Shown here: positions 36,400 through 46,763 of the stretch, piece after piece
How positions within the stretch are numbered: the first letter of the stretch is position 1
How the letters are laid out: every line of letters starts with the position of its first letter
Assembly: GCA_018826515.1 (NCBI GenBank)
Contig: JAHKAM010000060.1
Location: 87,857 to 151,856, forward strand
Reading direction: 5' to 3'
DNA from: Alphaproteobacteria bacterium
GTDB taxonomy: Bacteria; Pseudomonadota; Alphaproteobacteria; Caulobacterales; Caulobacteraceae
Length of the DNA stretch: 64,000 bases
Position numbers and translations under genes: made by a program
The notes under the pieces: generated by a model
Told to the model about the DNA's origin: nothing
Seen by the model: only the letters and a program-made list of their open reading frames with translations
Databases searched by the model: none

Positions 36400-37433
36400 T
36401 GGCTGACACCTTCAAGCCCTTGCTCGCCAGGCTGGTCGATGGCCGCGTGCTGTCGGCCGACGAGGCCCACGCGTTCTTCGCCGCCTGCCTGCGCGGCGAA
36501 CCGACGCCCGCCCAGGTCGCCGCCGCTGTCACCGCCCTGCGCATCCGCGGCGAGACGGTCGAGGAGATCGCCGCCTTCGCCACCGCCATGCGTGAGGCCG
36601 CGAAGACGCTCGACCACCCCTATGACGCCATCGACACCTGCGGCACCGGCGGCGACGGCCAGCACACCTTCAACATCTCCACCGCCGCCGCCCTCGTGCT
36701 CGCCGGCGCGGGCCTGAAGGTCGCCAAACACGGCAACCGGGCCATGAGCTCGAAATCCGGCTCCTCGGACGTGCTGTCGGTGCTGGGCGTCAATCTGCAG
36801 GCCAGTCCGGCGCAGCAGCGCCGCTCGCTGGACGAGGCCGGCATCGCCTTCCTGTTCGCCCCCGCCTATCACGGCGCCATGCGCCACGTCGGGCCGGTAC
36901 GAGCCGAGATCGGCTTCCGCACCGTCTTCAACCTGCTGGGGCCGCTGTCCAATCCGGCCGGCGCGAAACGTCAGGTCATGGGCGTCTATGACCCCCGCCT
37001 GCTGGAGCCGCTGGCCGAGGTGCTGGGCCGGCTCGGCGCGACCCGTGCCTGGACCGTCCACGGCCAGGGCCTCGACGAACTGACCACCACGGGCGAAACC
37101 GAGGTCGCGGAGTGGAAGGACGGGGCCGTCCGCCGCTTCACCGTCACGCCCGAGGAGGCCGGCCTGCCGCGCGCCGATCTGGCCGCCCTGCGCGGCGGCG
37201 ACGCCGAGGAAAACGCGGCCGCCCTGCGCGCCCTTCTGGACGGGACGGCAGGCGCCTATCGCGACATCGTCCTGCTCAACGCCGCCGCCGCCCTCGTCGT
37301 CGCCGACCGCGCCCATGATCTCGCCGACGGCGCGGCCCTCGCCGCCGCCGTCATCGATGACGGCCGCGCGGCGAAAGCCCTGGCCGATCTGGTCGAGGCC
37401 ACCAACGCCGTGATCGAGGAAGACCCCGCTTGA
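36399..37433 (+). CDS. trpD: Anthranilate phosphoribosyltransferase
   Basis: TrpD joins anthranilate to PRPP. The 344-residue protein has the PRPP-binding [17 protein letters not shown] (glycine-rich loop near residue 80), [17 protein letters not shown] near 108, the [23 protein letters not shown] loop, and the acidic [15 protein letters not shown] segment. It starts in overlap with trpG and its TGA overlaps the trpC TTG start (TTGA), so translation of trpG, trpD and trpC is chained. Confidence 0.97.
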   Translation: MADTFKPLLARLVDGRVLSADEAHAFFAACLRGEPTPAQVAAAVTALRIRGETVEEIAAFATAMREAAKTLDHPYDAIDTCGTGGDGQHTFNISTAAALVLAGAGLKVAKHGNRAMSSKSGSSDVLSVLGVNLQASPAQQRRSLDEAGIAFLFAPAYHGAMRHVGPVRAEIGFRTVFNLLGPLSNPAGAKRQVMGVYDPRLLEPLAEVLGRLGATRAWTVHGQGLDELTTTGETEVAEWKDGAVRRFTVTPEEAGLPRADLAALRGGDAEENAAALRALLDGTAGAYRDIVLLNAAAALVVADRAHDLADGAALAAAVIDDGRAAKALADLVEATNAVIEEDPA

Positions 37434-38221
37434 ACGACGTCCTCGCCGGCATCGCCGCCTACAAACGCATCGATGTCGACGCCCGCAAGGCGGCGACATC
37501 GCAGGACGCCGTCGAGTCGCTGGCCCGCCTCGCCTCGCCGCCGCGCGGTTTCCGCGCCGCCCTCGAACGCCGTGTCGAGAAAACCGGCCGCCCGGCCCTG
37601 ATCGCCGAGATCAAGAAGGCCAGCCCTTCGAAGGGCCTGATCCGCGCCGACTTCGACCCGCCCGAGCTGGCCCGGGCCTATGAGCGCGGCGGGGCGAACT
37701 GCCTCTCGGTCCTGACCGACGGCCCCAGCTTCCAGGGTGACGACGCCTTCCTCGCCGCCGCCCGCAACGCGACGGCCCTGCCCTGTCTGCGCAAGGACTT
37801 CCTCGTCGATCCCTGGCAGGTGGCCGAGAGCCGCGCCCTCGGCGCCGACTGCATCCTGATCATCCTCGCCATGATCGACGACGCCCTCGCCGCCGATCTT
37901 CTCGCCGAAGCTGAACGCTTTGGCATGGACGCCCTGATCGAGACCCACGACGAGGCCGAAATGGCTCGCGCCTGCAAGCTGGGCGGCGATCTGGTGGGGA
38001 TCAACAACCGCTCCCTGCGGACCTTCGAGGTCGACCTCGCCGTCACCGAACGGCTGGCCATGCTGAGCCCCGTCCGGGCGCTTCTGGTCGCCGAGAGCGG
38101 CATCTTCACCCCCGACGACGTCCAGAGGGTGTCTGACGCCCATGCCCAGGCGGTGCTGGTCGGGGAAAGCCTGATGCGACAGGCGGATGTGGAAGCGGCG
38201 ATCCGGGCGTTGCTCCGGTAA
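37430..38221 (+). CDS. trpC: Indole-3-glycerol phosphate synthase
   Basis: TrpC closes the indole ring from carboxyphenylaminodeoxyribulose phosphate. The 263-residue (beta/alpha)8 barrel has [19 protein letters not shown] near 53, [20 protein letters not shown] near 120, [14 protein letters not shown] near 187 and [12 protein letters not shown] near 220, carrying the catalytic Lys and Glu residues. The start is TTG at 37430, overlapping the trpD stop; the next in-frame ATG would remove the first strand. The enzyme is not fused to TrpF. It ends 15 nt before the first of two LexA boxes. Confidence 0.96.
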   Translation: MNDVLAGIAAYKRIDVDARKAATSQDAVESLARLASPPRGFRAALERRVEKTGRPALIAEIKKASPSKGLIRADFDPPELARAYERGGANCLSVLTDGPSFQGDDAFLAAARNATALPCLRKDFLVDPWQVAESRALGADCILIILAMIDDALAADLLAEAERFGMDALIETHDEAEMARACKLGGDLVGINNRSLRTFEVDLAVTERLAMLSPVRALLVAESGIFTPDDVQRVSDAHAQAVLVGESLMRQADVEAAIRALLR

Positions 38222-38235
38222 CCGGACCTTAACCG

Positions 38236-38250
38236 GAACAGCACAGGAAC
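38236..38250. promoter_or_regulatory. LexA box 1 (GAAC-N7-GAAC)
   Basis: GAAC (38236-38239), seven bases and GAAC (38247-38250) is an exact reverse-strand match to the alphaproteobacterial SOS box GTTC-N7-GTTC. It is 67-81 nt upstream of the lexA start. Confidence 0.85.
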
Positions 38251-38272
38251 ACCCTGTGGACGTTTGCGGTTT

Positions 38273-38287
38273 GTTCCGCTAGCGTTC
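38273..38287. promoter_or_regulatory. LexA box 2 (GTTC-N7-GTTC)
   Basis: GTTC (38273-38276), seven bases and GTTC (38284-38287) is an exact SOS box 30 nt upstream of the lexA ATG. With box 1 it indicates autoregulation of lexA by two sites of opposite orientation, 22 nt apart. Confidence 0.88.
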
Positions 38288-38316
38288 CCGCAACGGGATT
38301 CGCCGCCGAGGTCGCC

Positions 38317-39009
38317 ATGCTCACGCGCAAACAGCACGAACTGCTCATGTTCATCCATGAACGGATCAAGGAGACCGGCGTCTCCCCCTCGTTCGACGAG
38401 ATGAAGGAGGCGCTGGATCTGGCGTCCAAATCCGGCATTCACCGTCTGATCACGGCGCTGGAGGAGCGCGGCTTCATCCGGCGTCTGGCGCACCGCGCAC
38501 GGGCCCTGGAGGTGGTCAAGATGCCGGACCAGGCCACGGCGGGCGCGCCGCGCGGCCGGGCCGGCTTCGCACCCTCGGTCATCCAGGGCGGCGGCCGTCC
38601 CATGGCGGCCGAACCGGCCAACGACACGCGCGAACTGTCCCTGATGGGCAAGATCGCCGCCGGCACCCCCATCGCCGCCATCGAGCACGAGACCGCCCGC
38701 TATCCGGTGCCCGAAGCCATGCTGGGCGCCGGGGAACACTATCTGCTCGAGATTGAAGGCGACTCCATGATCGAGGCCGGCATCCTCGACGGCGACATGG
38801 TGATCATCAAATCGGTCGACACCGCCTCCTCGGGCGAGATCGTCGTCGCCCTGGTCGAGGGCGAGGAAGCCACGCTGAAGCGGCTGCGCAAGAAGGGCGC
38901 CTCGATCGCGCTCGAGCCCGCCAACCGCAACTATGAGACCCGGATCTTCGGCCCCGACCAGGTCGAGGTTCAGGGCAAGCTCGTCGGGCTCATCCGCCGC
39001 TATCACTGA
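38317..39009 (+). CDS. lexA: SOS repressor LexA
   Basis: LexA represses DNA-damage genes and cleaves itself when RecA is activated. The 230-residue protein has the winged-helix N-terminus ([28 protein letters not shown]), a longer linker than in E. coli (about 70-105), the cleavage site Ala115-Gly116 (KIAAGTPIA) and the Ser150/Lys188 catalytic dyad ([17 protein letters not shown]). Two exact LexA boxes upstream show self-control. Its 3' end overlaps the convergent comEC by 20 bp. In many relatives moaC and moeA lie between trpC and lexA; here they are absent. Confidence 0.97.
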   Translation: MLTRKQHELLMFIHERIKETGVSPSFDEMKEALDLASKSGIHRLITALEERGFIRRLAHRARALEVVKMPDQATAGAPRGRAGFAPSVIQGGGRPMAAEPANDTRELSLMGKIAAGTPIAAIEHETARYPVPEAMLGAGEHYLLEIEGDSMIEAGILDGDMVIIKSVDTASSGEIVVALVEGEEATLKRLRKKGASIALEPANRNYETRIFGPDQVEVQGKLVGLIRRYH

Positions 39010-41158
39010 CGTCCGGGTCGCCGAGCCTGCTCCACGGCCGGTCGCCGCGAACCTCGGCCGACCAGACCGCTCGCCATCGGTTGGCTGAGGCGGGTCCTTC
39101 CCGCCAGAGTTCGACCGCCCCGCCCCGGGCGTAGTCCGTCCCGTCCAGCACCAGCCGATCCTCGCAGCTTGGCGGCAACACGGTCACGGCAGCCCGGACG
39201 CTGATGACAGGGGCAGAGCGGCACAGGGCGTCGATCTGCTCCAGCGACGGCGCCCGTCGACCCCACCACATGGACAGCGGCCCGGCTCCGGGCTCGGCGG
39301 GCGCGCAGGAGAACCGCGTACAGACCCAAGCCCCGGTCGGCCGCTCCGCCAGCGCCAGACCGCGCCGTCGCGACCAGACATCCACCGCGAATTGCCGCAC
39401 GCCGGGCCGCATCACGACTGCCTCGCTCGTCTCGACCCAGGCCGCATTGGTCCCGCCGTCGCCAATCCATAGATCCGGGCTCGGCGCGCGCGGCCACAGC
39501 ATGACCGCGGCCGCGAACGGCAGGCCCAGCCACCGCAACGGCCCCCGCCACAGACAACAGAACAGCACGCCAACGAAGGCGATCGGCAGGACGAAGTCCG
39601 GCGCGCTGGCTACGGTCCTGACCGCGCCCGGCAAGCCCGCCGTCCATTCACCGATCGCCAGCATCAGACCGATCCCCTGCCCCGCCAGCCACAGGAAGGG
39701 CGCCCCGGCCCCCAGCGGCTCCAGCATGGCTCCAAGCGCCAGGGCGGGCATGATGATGAAATCCGACACTGGCGCGGTCGCCAGATTGGCCAGCAGGCCG
39801 TACATGGCCGTCCGGTTGAAATGCTGCATGGCGAACGGCCCCGTCGCCGCGCCCGCGACCAGACTTGCCAGGATGGCGATCCCCAGCCAGGCCCCGACGC
39901 GCTGCACGAGCAGGATCGGCCAGGGGGCGGAAATCTCGCGCGGCCGCACCGGCCAGGCCTCGACCAGGGCGACCAACGCCGCCGTCGCCGCGAACGACAT
40001 CTGGAATCCCGGGGTGACGATCGCCTCGGGCTGCAGCAGGAGGACGACGAAGGCGGCGACGGCGAGCGCATGCATGGTGATGGCCTGCCGGTCCAGCAGG
40101 ATGGCGATGAAGGCGATCGACGCGGTGATCGCTGCGCGCTCGGCCGGCGGCGGATGGCCGGAGACGACCAGATAGCTGCCGACCGCCAGAAGCCCCGCCC
40201 AGGCCGCCACCTTCTTGCCGGACACCCGCAAGGCCAGCCATGGCCAGGCCGCCACCAGCAACCGCACGAGGAAGAAGGCGAAGCCCCCGACGACCGCCAT
40301 ATGCAGACCGGAGATCGACAGGATGTGCGCCAGGCCGGAGTCGCGCATCACATCGACCTGGTCCGGGTCCAGCCAGGCTTCATGACCCGTGGTCATGGCG
40401 GCGGCGACCCCGCCCGTCCGCTCACCCTGCCGCGCCACGATCCGCTGCGCGAGATCATAGCGAAGGCCATTGACCGTCATGGCCGCCCGGACCTCCCATG
40501 GCGGCGGCGGCAGATAGGCCGGTCGCGTCTCACCGAGCGAGAACGCCACCCCGCCCATGCTCTGAAAATACGCATTGCGGCCGAAGTCATAGGCCCCGGG
40601 GCTGGCCGGGGCCGGCGGCGGATTGAGGATGGCGAACAGCCGAACCGCCTGTCCCGGTTCGGGCGCGGCGCCCCGGATCGTGGCCCGCAGTCGCTCCGGC
40701 GTGGCTTCGGGCGCCAACCCCCGAATGCGAACCGGCGCGATCACCACCCGCGGCCCGGCCGCGCCCGGACTATCGACATCGATGACCCAGCCCTCGACCA
40801 CCGTCGGTCCGTCGAGGGCGGGCGCGATCGGCGCCGCCACTGCGTCGGTCCGCAATTTCGCGACCGCGACCCCCAGGGCGAAACAGGCCAGCAGCATCAG
40901 CGACAGGGTCCAGACCCTCGCGAGCCCGATCCGGCGCGCCCCGATCCACAGGCCGGTCGCCAGGACAGCGCTGGCGATCAACGGCCACGCCGGCGGCTCG
41001 GTCTTCAACGCAAAATAGACGGCGCACCCGCCCCCGAAGGCGACAGGCGCCCATAACCGCCAGCGCAGGGTCTGGGCGGCGACCTGCTCGTTGAGGAAGG
41101 TGCGGACGCGGTCGCGGAGGCTGGGATTCGCCGGCGCCGGCGCTATAACGCCCGCCAT
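38990..41158 (-). CDS. comEC: ComEC/Rec2-family DNA-uptake membrane protein
   Basis: ComEC forms the inner-membrane channel for single-stranded DNA in natural transformation. The 722-residue protein has an N-terminal hydrophobic cluster, the DUF4131-like region ([14 protein letters not shown]), and the Competence domain with [19 protein letters not shown] (about residue 285) and [21 protein letters not shown]. The C-terminal part lacks a complete metallo-beta-lactamase HxHxDH motif, so the nuclease module is missing or degenerate. The ATG at 41158 shares CATG with the divergent gltX start. Whether the organism is competent cannot be told. Confidence 0.92.
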   Translation of the reverse strand: MAGVIAPAPANPSLRDRVRTFLNEQVAAQTLRWRLWAPVAFGGGCAVYFALKTEPPAWPLIASAVLATGLWIGARRIGLARVWTLSLMLLACFALGVAVAKLRTDAVAAPIAPALDGPTVVEGWVIDVDSPGAAGPRVVIAPVRIRGLAPEATPERLRATIRGAAPEPGQAVRLFAILNPPPAPASPGAYDFGRNAYFQSMGGVAFSLGETRPAYLPPPPWEVRAAMTVNGLRYDLAQRIVARQGERTGGVAAAMTTGHEAWLDPDQVDVMRDSGLAHILSISGLHMAVVGGFAFFLVRLLVAAWPWLALRVSGKKVAAWAGLLAVGSYLVVSGHPPPAERAAITASIAFIAILLDRQAITMHALAVAAFVVLLLQPEAIVTPGFQMSFAATAALVALVEAWPVRPREISAPWPILLVQRVGAWLGIAILASLVAGAATGPFAMQHFNRTAMYGLLANLATAPVSDFIIMPALALGAMLEPLGAGAPFLWLAGQGIGLMLAIGEWTAGLPGAVRTVASAPDFVLPIAFVGVLFCCLWRGPLRWLGLPFAAAVMLWPRAPSPDLWIGDGGTNAAWVETSEAVVMRPGVRQFAVDVWSRRRGLALAERPTGAWVCTRFSCAPAEPGAGPLSMWWGRRAPSLEQIDALCRSAPVISVRAAVTVLPPSCEDRLVLDGTDYARGGAVELWREGPASANRWRAVWSAEVRGDRPWSRLGDPDVSDSGG

Positions 41159-42581
41159 GACCTCCCCCTCCGAGTCCACGCCCGCTGTCGTCACGCGCTT
41201 TGCCCCCTCGCCGACGGGTTCCTTGCACATAGGAGGCGCACGGACGGCGCTTTTCAACTATTTGTATGCCAAGGGACGCAACGGGAAGTTTCTGATCCGG
41301 GTCGAGGACACCGACCGGGAGCGATCCACGGACGCCGCTGTGAAGGCGATCTTCGACGGCCTGAGCTGGCTGGAACTGTTCGCCGACGAGGAGCCGGTGT
41401 TTCAGCACAGCCGCGCTGACCGTCACCGTGAAGTGGTCAATGAGCTGCTGGAGCGCGGCGCCGCCTATCGCGACTTCACCTCGGCCGAGGAAACCGGCCG
41501 CCTGCGCGACCTCGCCAAGGCTGAACGCCGCACCTTTGAGTCGCCGTGGCGCGACCGCGAGCCCTCGGTCGACGATCTTGGACAGCCCCACGTTGTTCGC
41601 TTCCGTCGTCCTCTCCCCGGTCAGGTGACGGTCGAGGATCAGGTGCAGGGGATCGTGAGCTGGTCGAACGACGACCTCGACGACCTGGTCCTGCTGCGTT
41701 CGGACGGGGCGCCCACCTATAATCTGGCCGTGGTGGTCGACGACCACGACATGGGCGTCACCCACGTCATCCGCGGCGACGACCATCTGAACAACGCCGC
41801 CCGCCAGAGCCTGATCTATGACGCCCTCGGCTGGACCCGCCCGGGCTTCGCCCACATCCCCCTGATCCACGGTCCCGACGGGGCCAAACTGTCCAAACGG
41901 CACGGGGCCCAGGCGGTGCATGAATACGCCGAGATGGGCTATCTGCCCGAGGCGATGCGCAACTATCTGGCCCGGCTGGGCTGGGCCCATGGCGACGACG
42001 AACTGTTCAACGACGCCCAGGCCCTGGCGTGGTTCGACCTGACCGGCGTGGGCAAGGCGCCGGCGCGGCTGGACTTCGACAAGCTGGCCCACGTCAACGC
42101 CCACTGGATCCGTCTCGCCGACGATGACCGGCTGGCCAAGATGACGCTCGACGTCCACCTCGCCCGCGGCCACACGCTGGGACCCGACGACGAGGCCCGG
42201 CTGCTGCAGGCCATGCCCTTCATCAAGGACCGGGCCAAAACGGTGCTGGAACTGGCCGACCAGACCGGCTTCGCCCTCAAGGTCCGGCCGCTGAAGATCT
42301 ATGAAAAGGCCCTGCCCATGCTGACCGGCGAATCGGGCGAGCGGATCGCCCGCCTGCGCGACCGACTCAGGCTGTTCGCCAGTTGGGACGTCTTCGCCCT
42401 CGAGGCCGAGCTCAAGGCGTTCGCCGAGGAAGAGGCGGTCGGCTTCGGCAAGATCGGCCCGGCGGTCCGCGCAGCCCTGACCGGCGACGGGGTTTCACCT
42501 GATATTGCGAAGACCCTGGCGGCGCTCGGGCGGGAAGAAAGCCTCGGGCGCTTGGATGATGCGCTGCAACAGACTATCTGA
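41157..42581 (+). CDS. gltX: Glutamate--tRNA ligase
   Basis: GltX charges tRNA-Glu, and in alphaproteobacteria with GatCAB may also act on tRNA-Gln. The 474-residue class I synthetase has [20 protein letters not shown] (HIGH-type motif at 24-27) and the KLSKRHG (KMSKS-type) near residue 244-248, with the C-terminal anticodon-binding helices. A CTATAA -10-like hexamer (41143-41148) only 8 nt before the ATG suggests a leaderless or near-leaderless mRNA. The start codon overlaps that of divergent comEC in a CATG. gltA follows 65 bp downstream. Confidence 0.96.
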   Translation: MTSPSESTPAVVTRFAPSPTGSLHIGGARTALFNYLYAKGRNGKFLIRVEDTDRERSTDAAVKAIFDGLSWLELFADEEPVFQHSRADRHREVVNELLERGAAYRDFTSAEETGRLRDLAKAERRTFESPWRDREPSVDDLGQPHVVRFRRPLPGQVTVEDQVQGIVSWSNDDLDDLVLLRSDGAPTYNLAVVVDDHDMGVTHVIRGDDHLNNAARQSLIYDALGWTRPGFAHIPLIHGPDGAKLSKRHGAQAVHEYAEMGYLPEAMRNYLARLGWAHGDDELFNDAQALAWFDLTGVGKAPARLDFDKLAHVNAHWIRLADDDRLAKMTLDVHLARGHTLGPDDEARLLQAMPFIKDRAKTVLELADQTGFALKVRPLKIYEKALPMLTGESGERIARLRDRLRLFASWDVFALEAELKAFAEEEAVGFGKIGPAVRAALTGDGVSPDIAKTLAALGREESLGRLDDALQQTI

Positions 42582-42646
42582 TCTATCCCACACCCTGCGG
42601 CCGTCGCCTCCCCGCGTCAGGCCGCCGACTGAACCAAGGGGCTGAT

Positions 42647-43948
42647 ATGACCGAACAAGCCAAACCCGCCGGCACGGCGACCCTCACCTACGGCGACAAG
42701 TACGTGGACCTGCCGGTGCTTTCGGGCTCGACCGGCCCCGATGTGATCGACATCCGGAAACTGTACGGGGCGACGGACGCCTTCACCTATGACCCGGGCT
42801 TCACCTCGACGGCGTCCTGCGAAAGCGCCCTGACCTTTATCGACGGCGACATCGGCACCCTGCTGCATCGCGGCTATCCGATCGACCAGCTGGCCTCGAA
42901 GTCCAACTTCATCGAGGTCTGCCACCTGCTCCTGCACGGCGAGCTCCCGACCGCGGCGCAGTACGAGAAGTTCGAAAACAGCATCACCATGCACACGATG
43001 CTGCACTCGCAGTTCGACCGCTTCTTCGAGGGCTTCCGCCGCGACGCTCACCCGATGGCGATCATGGTCGGCACCGTGGGCGCGCTTTCCGCCTTCTATC
43101 ACGACAGCCTGGACATCCATGATCCGGTCCAGCGCAACATCTCGGCCATCCGGCTGATCGCCAAGATGCCGACGATCGCGGCGCGCGCCTACAAATACCA
43201 TATCGGCCAGCCCTTCGTGTCGCCGCGCAACGACCTAAGCTACGCCGAGAATTTCCTGCGCATGTGCTTCGCCGTTCCGGCCGAGGACTATGTGGTCAAT
43301 CCGGTCCTGGCCAAGGCCATGGACCGCATCTTCATGCTCCACGCCGACCACGAGCAGAACGCGTCGACCTCGACCGTCCGTCTGGCCGGTTCGTCGGGCG
43401 CCAACCCCTTCGCCTGCATCGCCGCCGGCATCGCCTGCCTGTGGGGTCCCTCGCACGGGGGCGCCAATGAAGAAGCGCTGAACATGCTCAAGGAGATCGG
43501 CACGCCGGACAAGATCCCGGAGTTCATCGAGGGCGTGAAAGCCAAGAAGTACAAGCTGATGGGCTTCGGCCACCGCGTGTACAAGAACTACGACCCGCGC
43601 GCCCGGGTGATGAAGGAGAGCGCCGACGAGGTGCTGGCCGCCGTCGGCGACCCCAACGACCCCCTGTTCCAGGTCGCCAAGGAGCTGGAGCGCATCGCCC
43701 TGAACGACGAATATTTCATCGAGCGCAAGCTGTTCCCGAACGTCGACTTCTATTCGGGCATCACCCTGTCGGCGATGGGCTTCCCGACCTCGATGTTCAC
43801 CGTGCTGTTCTCTCTGGCCCGCACCGTCGGCTGGATCGCCCAGTGGCAGGAAATGATGGCCGACCCCGGCCAGAAGATCGGCCGCCCGCGCCAGCTCTAC
43901 ACGGGCCCGACCGAGCGGGACTACGTTCCGATCCAGTCGCGGGGCTGA
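42647..43948 (+). CDS. gltA: Citrate synthase (type II)
   Basis: GltA condenses acetyl-CoA and oxaloacetate at the entry to the TCA cycle. The 433-residue hexameric-type enzyme has the N-terminal beta segment ([21 protein letters not shown]), GYPIDQLA, the catalytic regions [12 protein letters not shown] near residue 269 and [14 protein letters not shown] near 307, and the C-terminal [18 protein letters not shown] carrying the catalytic Asp. AAGGGG precedes the ATG at good spacing. A strong intrinsic terminator follows, whose loop holds the convergent lpxB stop. Confidence 0.97.
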   Translation: MTEQAKPAGTATLTYGDKYVDLPVLSGSTGPDVIDIRKLYGATDAFTYDPGFTSTASCESALTFIDGDIGTLLHRGYPIDQLASKSNFIEVCHLLLHGELPTAAQYEKFENSITMHTMLHSQFDRFFEGFRRDAHPMAIMVGTVGALSAFYHDSLDIHDPVQRNISAIRLIAKMPTIAARAYKYHIGQPFVSPRNDLSYAENFLRMCFAVPAEDYVVNPVLAKAMDRIFMLHADHEQNASTSTVRLAGSSGANPFACIAAGIACLWGPSHGGANEEALNMLKEIGTPDKIPEFIEGVKAKKYKLMGFGHRVYKNYDPRARVMKESADEVLAAVGDPNDPLFQVAKELERIALNDEYFIERKLFPNVDFYSGITLSAMGFPTSMFTVLFSLARTVGWIAQWQEMMADPGQKIGRPRQLYTGPTERDYVPIQSRG

Positions 43949-43965
43949 GACCGGGTCTGAAATGG

Positions 43966-43997
43966 GAAACGCCGGGGCTCAGGCCCCGGCGTTTTTC
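43966..43997 (+). terminator. Intrinsic terminator of gltA, overlapping the lpxB 3' end
   Basis: A perfect 11-bp stem (43968-43978 with 43983-43993) with a 4-nt loop is followed by TTTTTC. It ends gltA transcription. The loop includes the TGA stop of lpxB on the other strand, and the left arm lies just after that stop, so the hairpin also marks the end of the lpx operon. Confidence 0.9.
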
Positions 43998-45151
43998 GTT
44001 GCGATCACCCTCAGGACCGCGTCCGCGGCGATCTCGGAAGGATCACGGCCCTCGCGACCCATCCGGTCCAGCGCCGCCGTCTGCCGCGCGGCCTGCAACC
44101 GCCGCGCTTCCGGATCGGCCAGCAGGCGGCCCACCTCGGCCGACACCTTCTCCGGCGTGGCGTCGTTCTGGATCAGCTCGCGGGCGATCTCCTCGTCGGC
44201 CGCATGGTTGAACAGGGTCGCGTACGTCCCCGTGAAGAACGGCTTCATGATCGCATAGCTGAGCGGCTGGAAGCGGTAGGCGATCACCATGGGCGCCCCG
44301 GCCAGGGCCAGTTCGGTGGACACCGTCCCGCTGGTGGCCAGGGCGACCGTGGCCGCGCGCATGGCGGCGTATTTCCGGTCCTCGCCGACCACATGGGCGC
44401 GGAAGGGCCAGGTGGCGACCCGGGCGGTGACGTCGGCCGCCACTGTCCCCGCGGCGACCACGGCGATCTCGAGCGCCGGATCGGCGGCCTTCAGCCGCGC
44501 CACGGCCGCCTCATAGACGGGGGTCATCAGCCGGATTTCCGACGGCCGGCTTCCCGGCAGCACCACCAGCAGGGGCGCCTCGGCGCCGATTCCGCACGAG
44601 GCCCGGAAGGCGGCCGGGTCGGCGCCGCTCAAGTCGACGTGCAGGGCCTGGGATCCCACCACCGTGGTGGCCAATCCTTCCCGCTCGAACCACGGCGCAT
44701 CGAAGGCGTACAGGGCCAGCAGATGGTCGACCGCCGCCGCCAGGGTCTTCGCCCGCCCCGGCCGCGAGGCCCAGACCTGCGGCCCCACATATTTGATCAG
44801 CGGCGCACCCGGCAGGACCGCCCGCAGGGCCTTGGCCACCCGGATGGTGAAGCCCCAGCTGTCGATCAGCACCACCGCGTCCGGCCTCTCGGCCAGGCCC
44901 AGCGCCACCGTGTCGGCCACCCTTTTCCTGACCAGACCATAGGCCTTCAGCCCTTCCAGCCAGCCGTGGATGGAGAGCTCGGCGATGTCGAACGGGCTCT
45001 CGACGCCCTGTTCCGCCATGCGCGGTCCGCCGACGCCGACAAAGGTCACCTCAGCCCCCAGCCGCGCCTTCAGCGCCGTCGCCAGCCCGGCCCCGAGGGC
45101 GTCGCCCGAGGCCTCGGCGGCGACCAGCATGATCTTCAAAGGCCGGCTCAC
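43979..45151 (-). CDS. lpxB: Lipid-A-disaccharide synthase
   Basis: LpxB joins lipid X and UDP-2,3-diacylglucosamine to form the lipid A disaccharide. The 390-residue glycosyltransferase has LKIMLVAAEASGDALGAGL, GVGGPRMAEQG, the DSWGFTIRVAKAL segment, YVGPQVWASRPGRAKTLA and the sugar-nucleotide-binding ALATSGTVSTELALAGAPMVIAYR. The start is GTG at 45151, overlapping the lpxI stop (GTGA). It ends the long lpx operon, its stop lying inside the gltA terminator loop. Confidence 0.96.
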   Translation of the reverse strand: MSRPLKIMLVAAEASGDALGAGLATALKARLGAEVTFVGVGGPRMAEQGVESPFDIAELSIHGWLEGLKAYGLVRKRVADTVALGLAERPDAVVLIDSWGFTIRVAKALRAVLPGAPLIKYVGPQVWASRPGRAKTLAAAVDHLLALYAFDAPWFEREGLATTVVGSQALHVDLSGADPAAFRASCGIGAEAPLLVVLPGSRPSEIRLMTPVYEAAVARLKAADPALEIAVVAAGTVAADVTARVATWPFRAHVVGEDRKYAAMRAATVALATSGTVSTELALAGAPMVIAYRFQPLSYAIMKPFFTGTYATLFNHAADEEIARELIQNDATPEKVSAEVGRLLADPEARRLQAARQTAALDRMGREGRDPSEIAADAVLRVIATKNAGA

Positions 45152-45978
45152 CGCGTTTCGCCCCAGACGAACAGGCCCAGCCGGTCCGCCGCCTCTATGA
45201 CGTCGGCGCGGTCGATGACGATCAGCTTGCCCGCCACGCCGCCGACCCCGGCCAGCCCGGCGGCGGCGGCCATCTCCACCGTCCGCGCGCCGATCACCGG
45301 CATATCGACCCGCAGGTCCTGGATCGGCTTGGGCGCCTTGGCCAGCACGCCCTTGCGCGCGGACGGCGAGCCCCGCAGGTCGGCGGGCAAGCCGGCGACG
45401 CGGGCCAGCATGGCGTCCGTTCCCTCCTGGGCCTCGACCGCCAGGACCAGGCCGTCGCAAACCACCGATCCCTGGCCGATATCCAGTTCCCCCGCCTTCT
45501 CGGCGACGTGAAGCGCCTTCCTCAGGTCTGCCAGCTGCGCCTCGGTAGGTTGAACCGCCCCGAGGGCGCCGCCCGGCAGGGTCTCGCCGCCCAGAATGTC
45601 GTCGGCGCCTTCGATGGCGTAGCCCTCGGCCTCGAACACCGACAGGATCTTGCGCAGAAGGGCGTCGTCCCCCTTCGTCGCTGCGGCGATGATGCCGGGC
45701 AACAGGGTCGCGCCCTTCAGATCGGGCTTCAGGGACTTGAAGTCCGGACGACTGACCGTTCCGGCGAAACAGACGGCCGTGCAGCCCGCCTTCTTCAGCG
45801 CCGACAGGACCTTGCCGATCTCGGCCATGCCGGCGTCGATGCCGGGATAGCGGATCAGATGAGGATCGGCGAAGCCGGTCAGCCGCACCAGGAACACCGG
45901 CCGCCCCTCGGCCTCGCAGCGCGCCGCCACCGACACCGGCAGGGCTCCGCCCCCGGCGATCAGTCCCAGCCGGCTCAT
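45148..45978 (-). CDS. lpxI: UDP-2,3-diacylglucosamine pyrophosphatase LpxI
   Basis: LpxI hydrolyses UDP-2,3-diacylglucosamine to lipid X and UMP; it replaces LpxH in alphaproteobacteria. The 276-residue protein has RLGLIAGGGALPVSVA at the start, FAGTVSRPDF, the GDDALLRKILSVFEAEGY segment, and the C-terminal KGVLAKAPKPIQDLRVDMPVIG with the conserved catalytic region. The start at 45978 overlaps the lpxA stop (ATGA); the frame upstream to 45993 is inside lpxA. It sits between lpxA and lpxB as usual. Confidence 0.95.
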   Translation of the reverse strand: MSRLGLIAGGGALPVSVAARCEAEGRPVFLVRLTGFADPHLIRYPGIDAGMAEIGKVLSALKKAGCTAVCFAGTVSRPDFKSLKPDLKGATLLPGIIAAATKGDDALLRKILSVFEAEGYAIEGADDILGGETLPGGALGAVQPTEAQLADLRKALHVAEKAGELDIGQGSVVCDGLVLAVEAQEGTDAMLARVAGLPADLRGSPSARKGVLAKAPKPIQDLRVDMPVIGARTVEMAAAAGLAGVGGVAGKLIVIDRADVIEAADRLGLFVWGETR

Positions 45979-46763
45979 TCGCCCGGCAGGCAAAGCGGCC
46001 GCTTCCCGGCCGCCCGGATGAAGCGGGTGATCTCCATGATCTCCGGCAGGTCGGCATACCCGGTCTCGACCGCATCGAGCCGCTCGGCGAAGGTTCCGCC
46101 GCCCTCGAACAGCTCGCGATAGGCCGCCAGCAGCCGGCGGACGGCCGCCTTGTCATAGCCCTTGCGCTTCAGCCCGATCAGATTGAGGCCGTGCAGCCGC
46201 GCATGATTGCCCCAGGCCGAGCCATAGGGGATGACGTCGCGCGTCACGGCGGCCAGGCCGCCGATGATGGCGCCCTGCCCGACCCGGCCGAACTGGTGCA
46301 CCGCGCACAGTCCGCCCAGAAACACCCGGTCCCCGATCTCCGCGTGCCCGCCCAGGGTCGCGTGATTGGCGAAGGTGACATTGTCGCCCACGATCGCATC
46401 ATGGCCGACGTGGGCCCCGGTCATGAACATGCAGGCCTTGCCGATCCGGGTCAGACCGCCGCCCACCGGCGTACCCCGGTTGAAGGTGCTGTGCTCGCGG
46501 ACCAGGCAGTCCTCGCCGACCTCGAGCCGCACCGTCTCGCCCTTGTAGCCGCCGTGCTGCGGATCGCCGCCGATGACGCTGAAGGGATGGATCACCGTTC
46601 GCGCGCCCACCCGCGTGTCCTGCTGCACCACGACGTGGCTCAACAGCCGCACATCGGCGTCCAGCACGACGCCGGGTCCCACGACGCACCACGGGCCGAT
46701 CTCGACGCCGTCGCCGAGGACCGCGCCGCCGTCGACCTGGGCCGTCGGATGGATGCGGCTCAC
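45975..46763 (-). CDS. lpxA: UDP-N-acetylglucosamine O-acyltransferase
   Basis: LpxA adds the first 3-hydroxyacyl chain to UDP-GlcNAc in lipid A synthesis. The 262-residue protein is a left-handed beta-helix of hexapeptide repeats (about residues 1-190; e.g. GDGVEIGPWCVVGPG, IGDRVFLGG) with the catalytic-histidine segment FMTGAHVGHDA near 117 and a C-terminal helical domain with LNLIGLKRKGYDKAAVRRL. Overlaps join it to fabZ and lpxI. Confidence 0.97.
   Translation of the reverse strand: MSRIHPTAQVDGGAVLGDGVEIGPWCVVGPGVVLDADVRLLSHVVVQQDTRVGARTVIHPFSVIGGDPQHGGYKGETVRLEVGEDCLVREHSTFNRGTPVGGGLTRIGKACMFMTGAHVGHDAIVGDNVTFANHATLGGHAEIGDRVFLGGLCAVHQFGRVGQGAIIGGLAAVTRDVIPYGSAWGNHARLHGLNLIGLKRKGYDKAAVRRLLAAYRELFEGGGTFAERLDAVETGYADLPEIMEITRFIRAAGKRPLCLPGE

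Noticed and set aside
38990..39700. Frameshifted metallo-beta-lactamase domain at the C-terminus of ComEC
   Set aside because: The frame is open to its stop and no HxHxDH motif is seen in the other frames nearby; the domain seems absent or diverged rather than broken.
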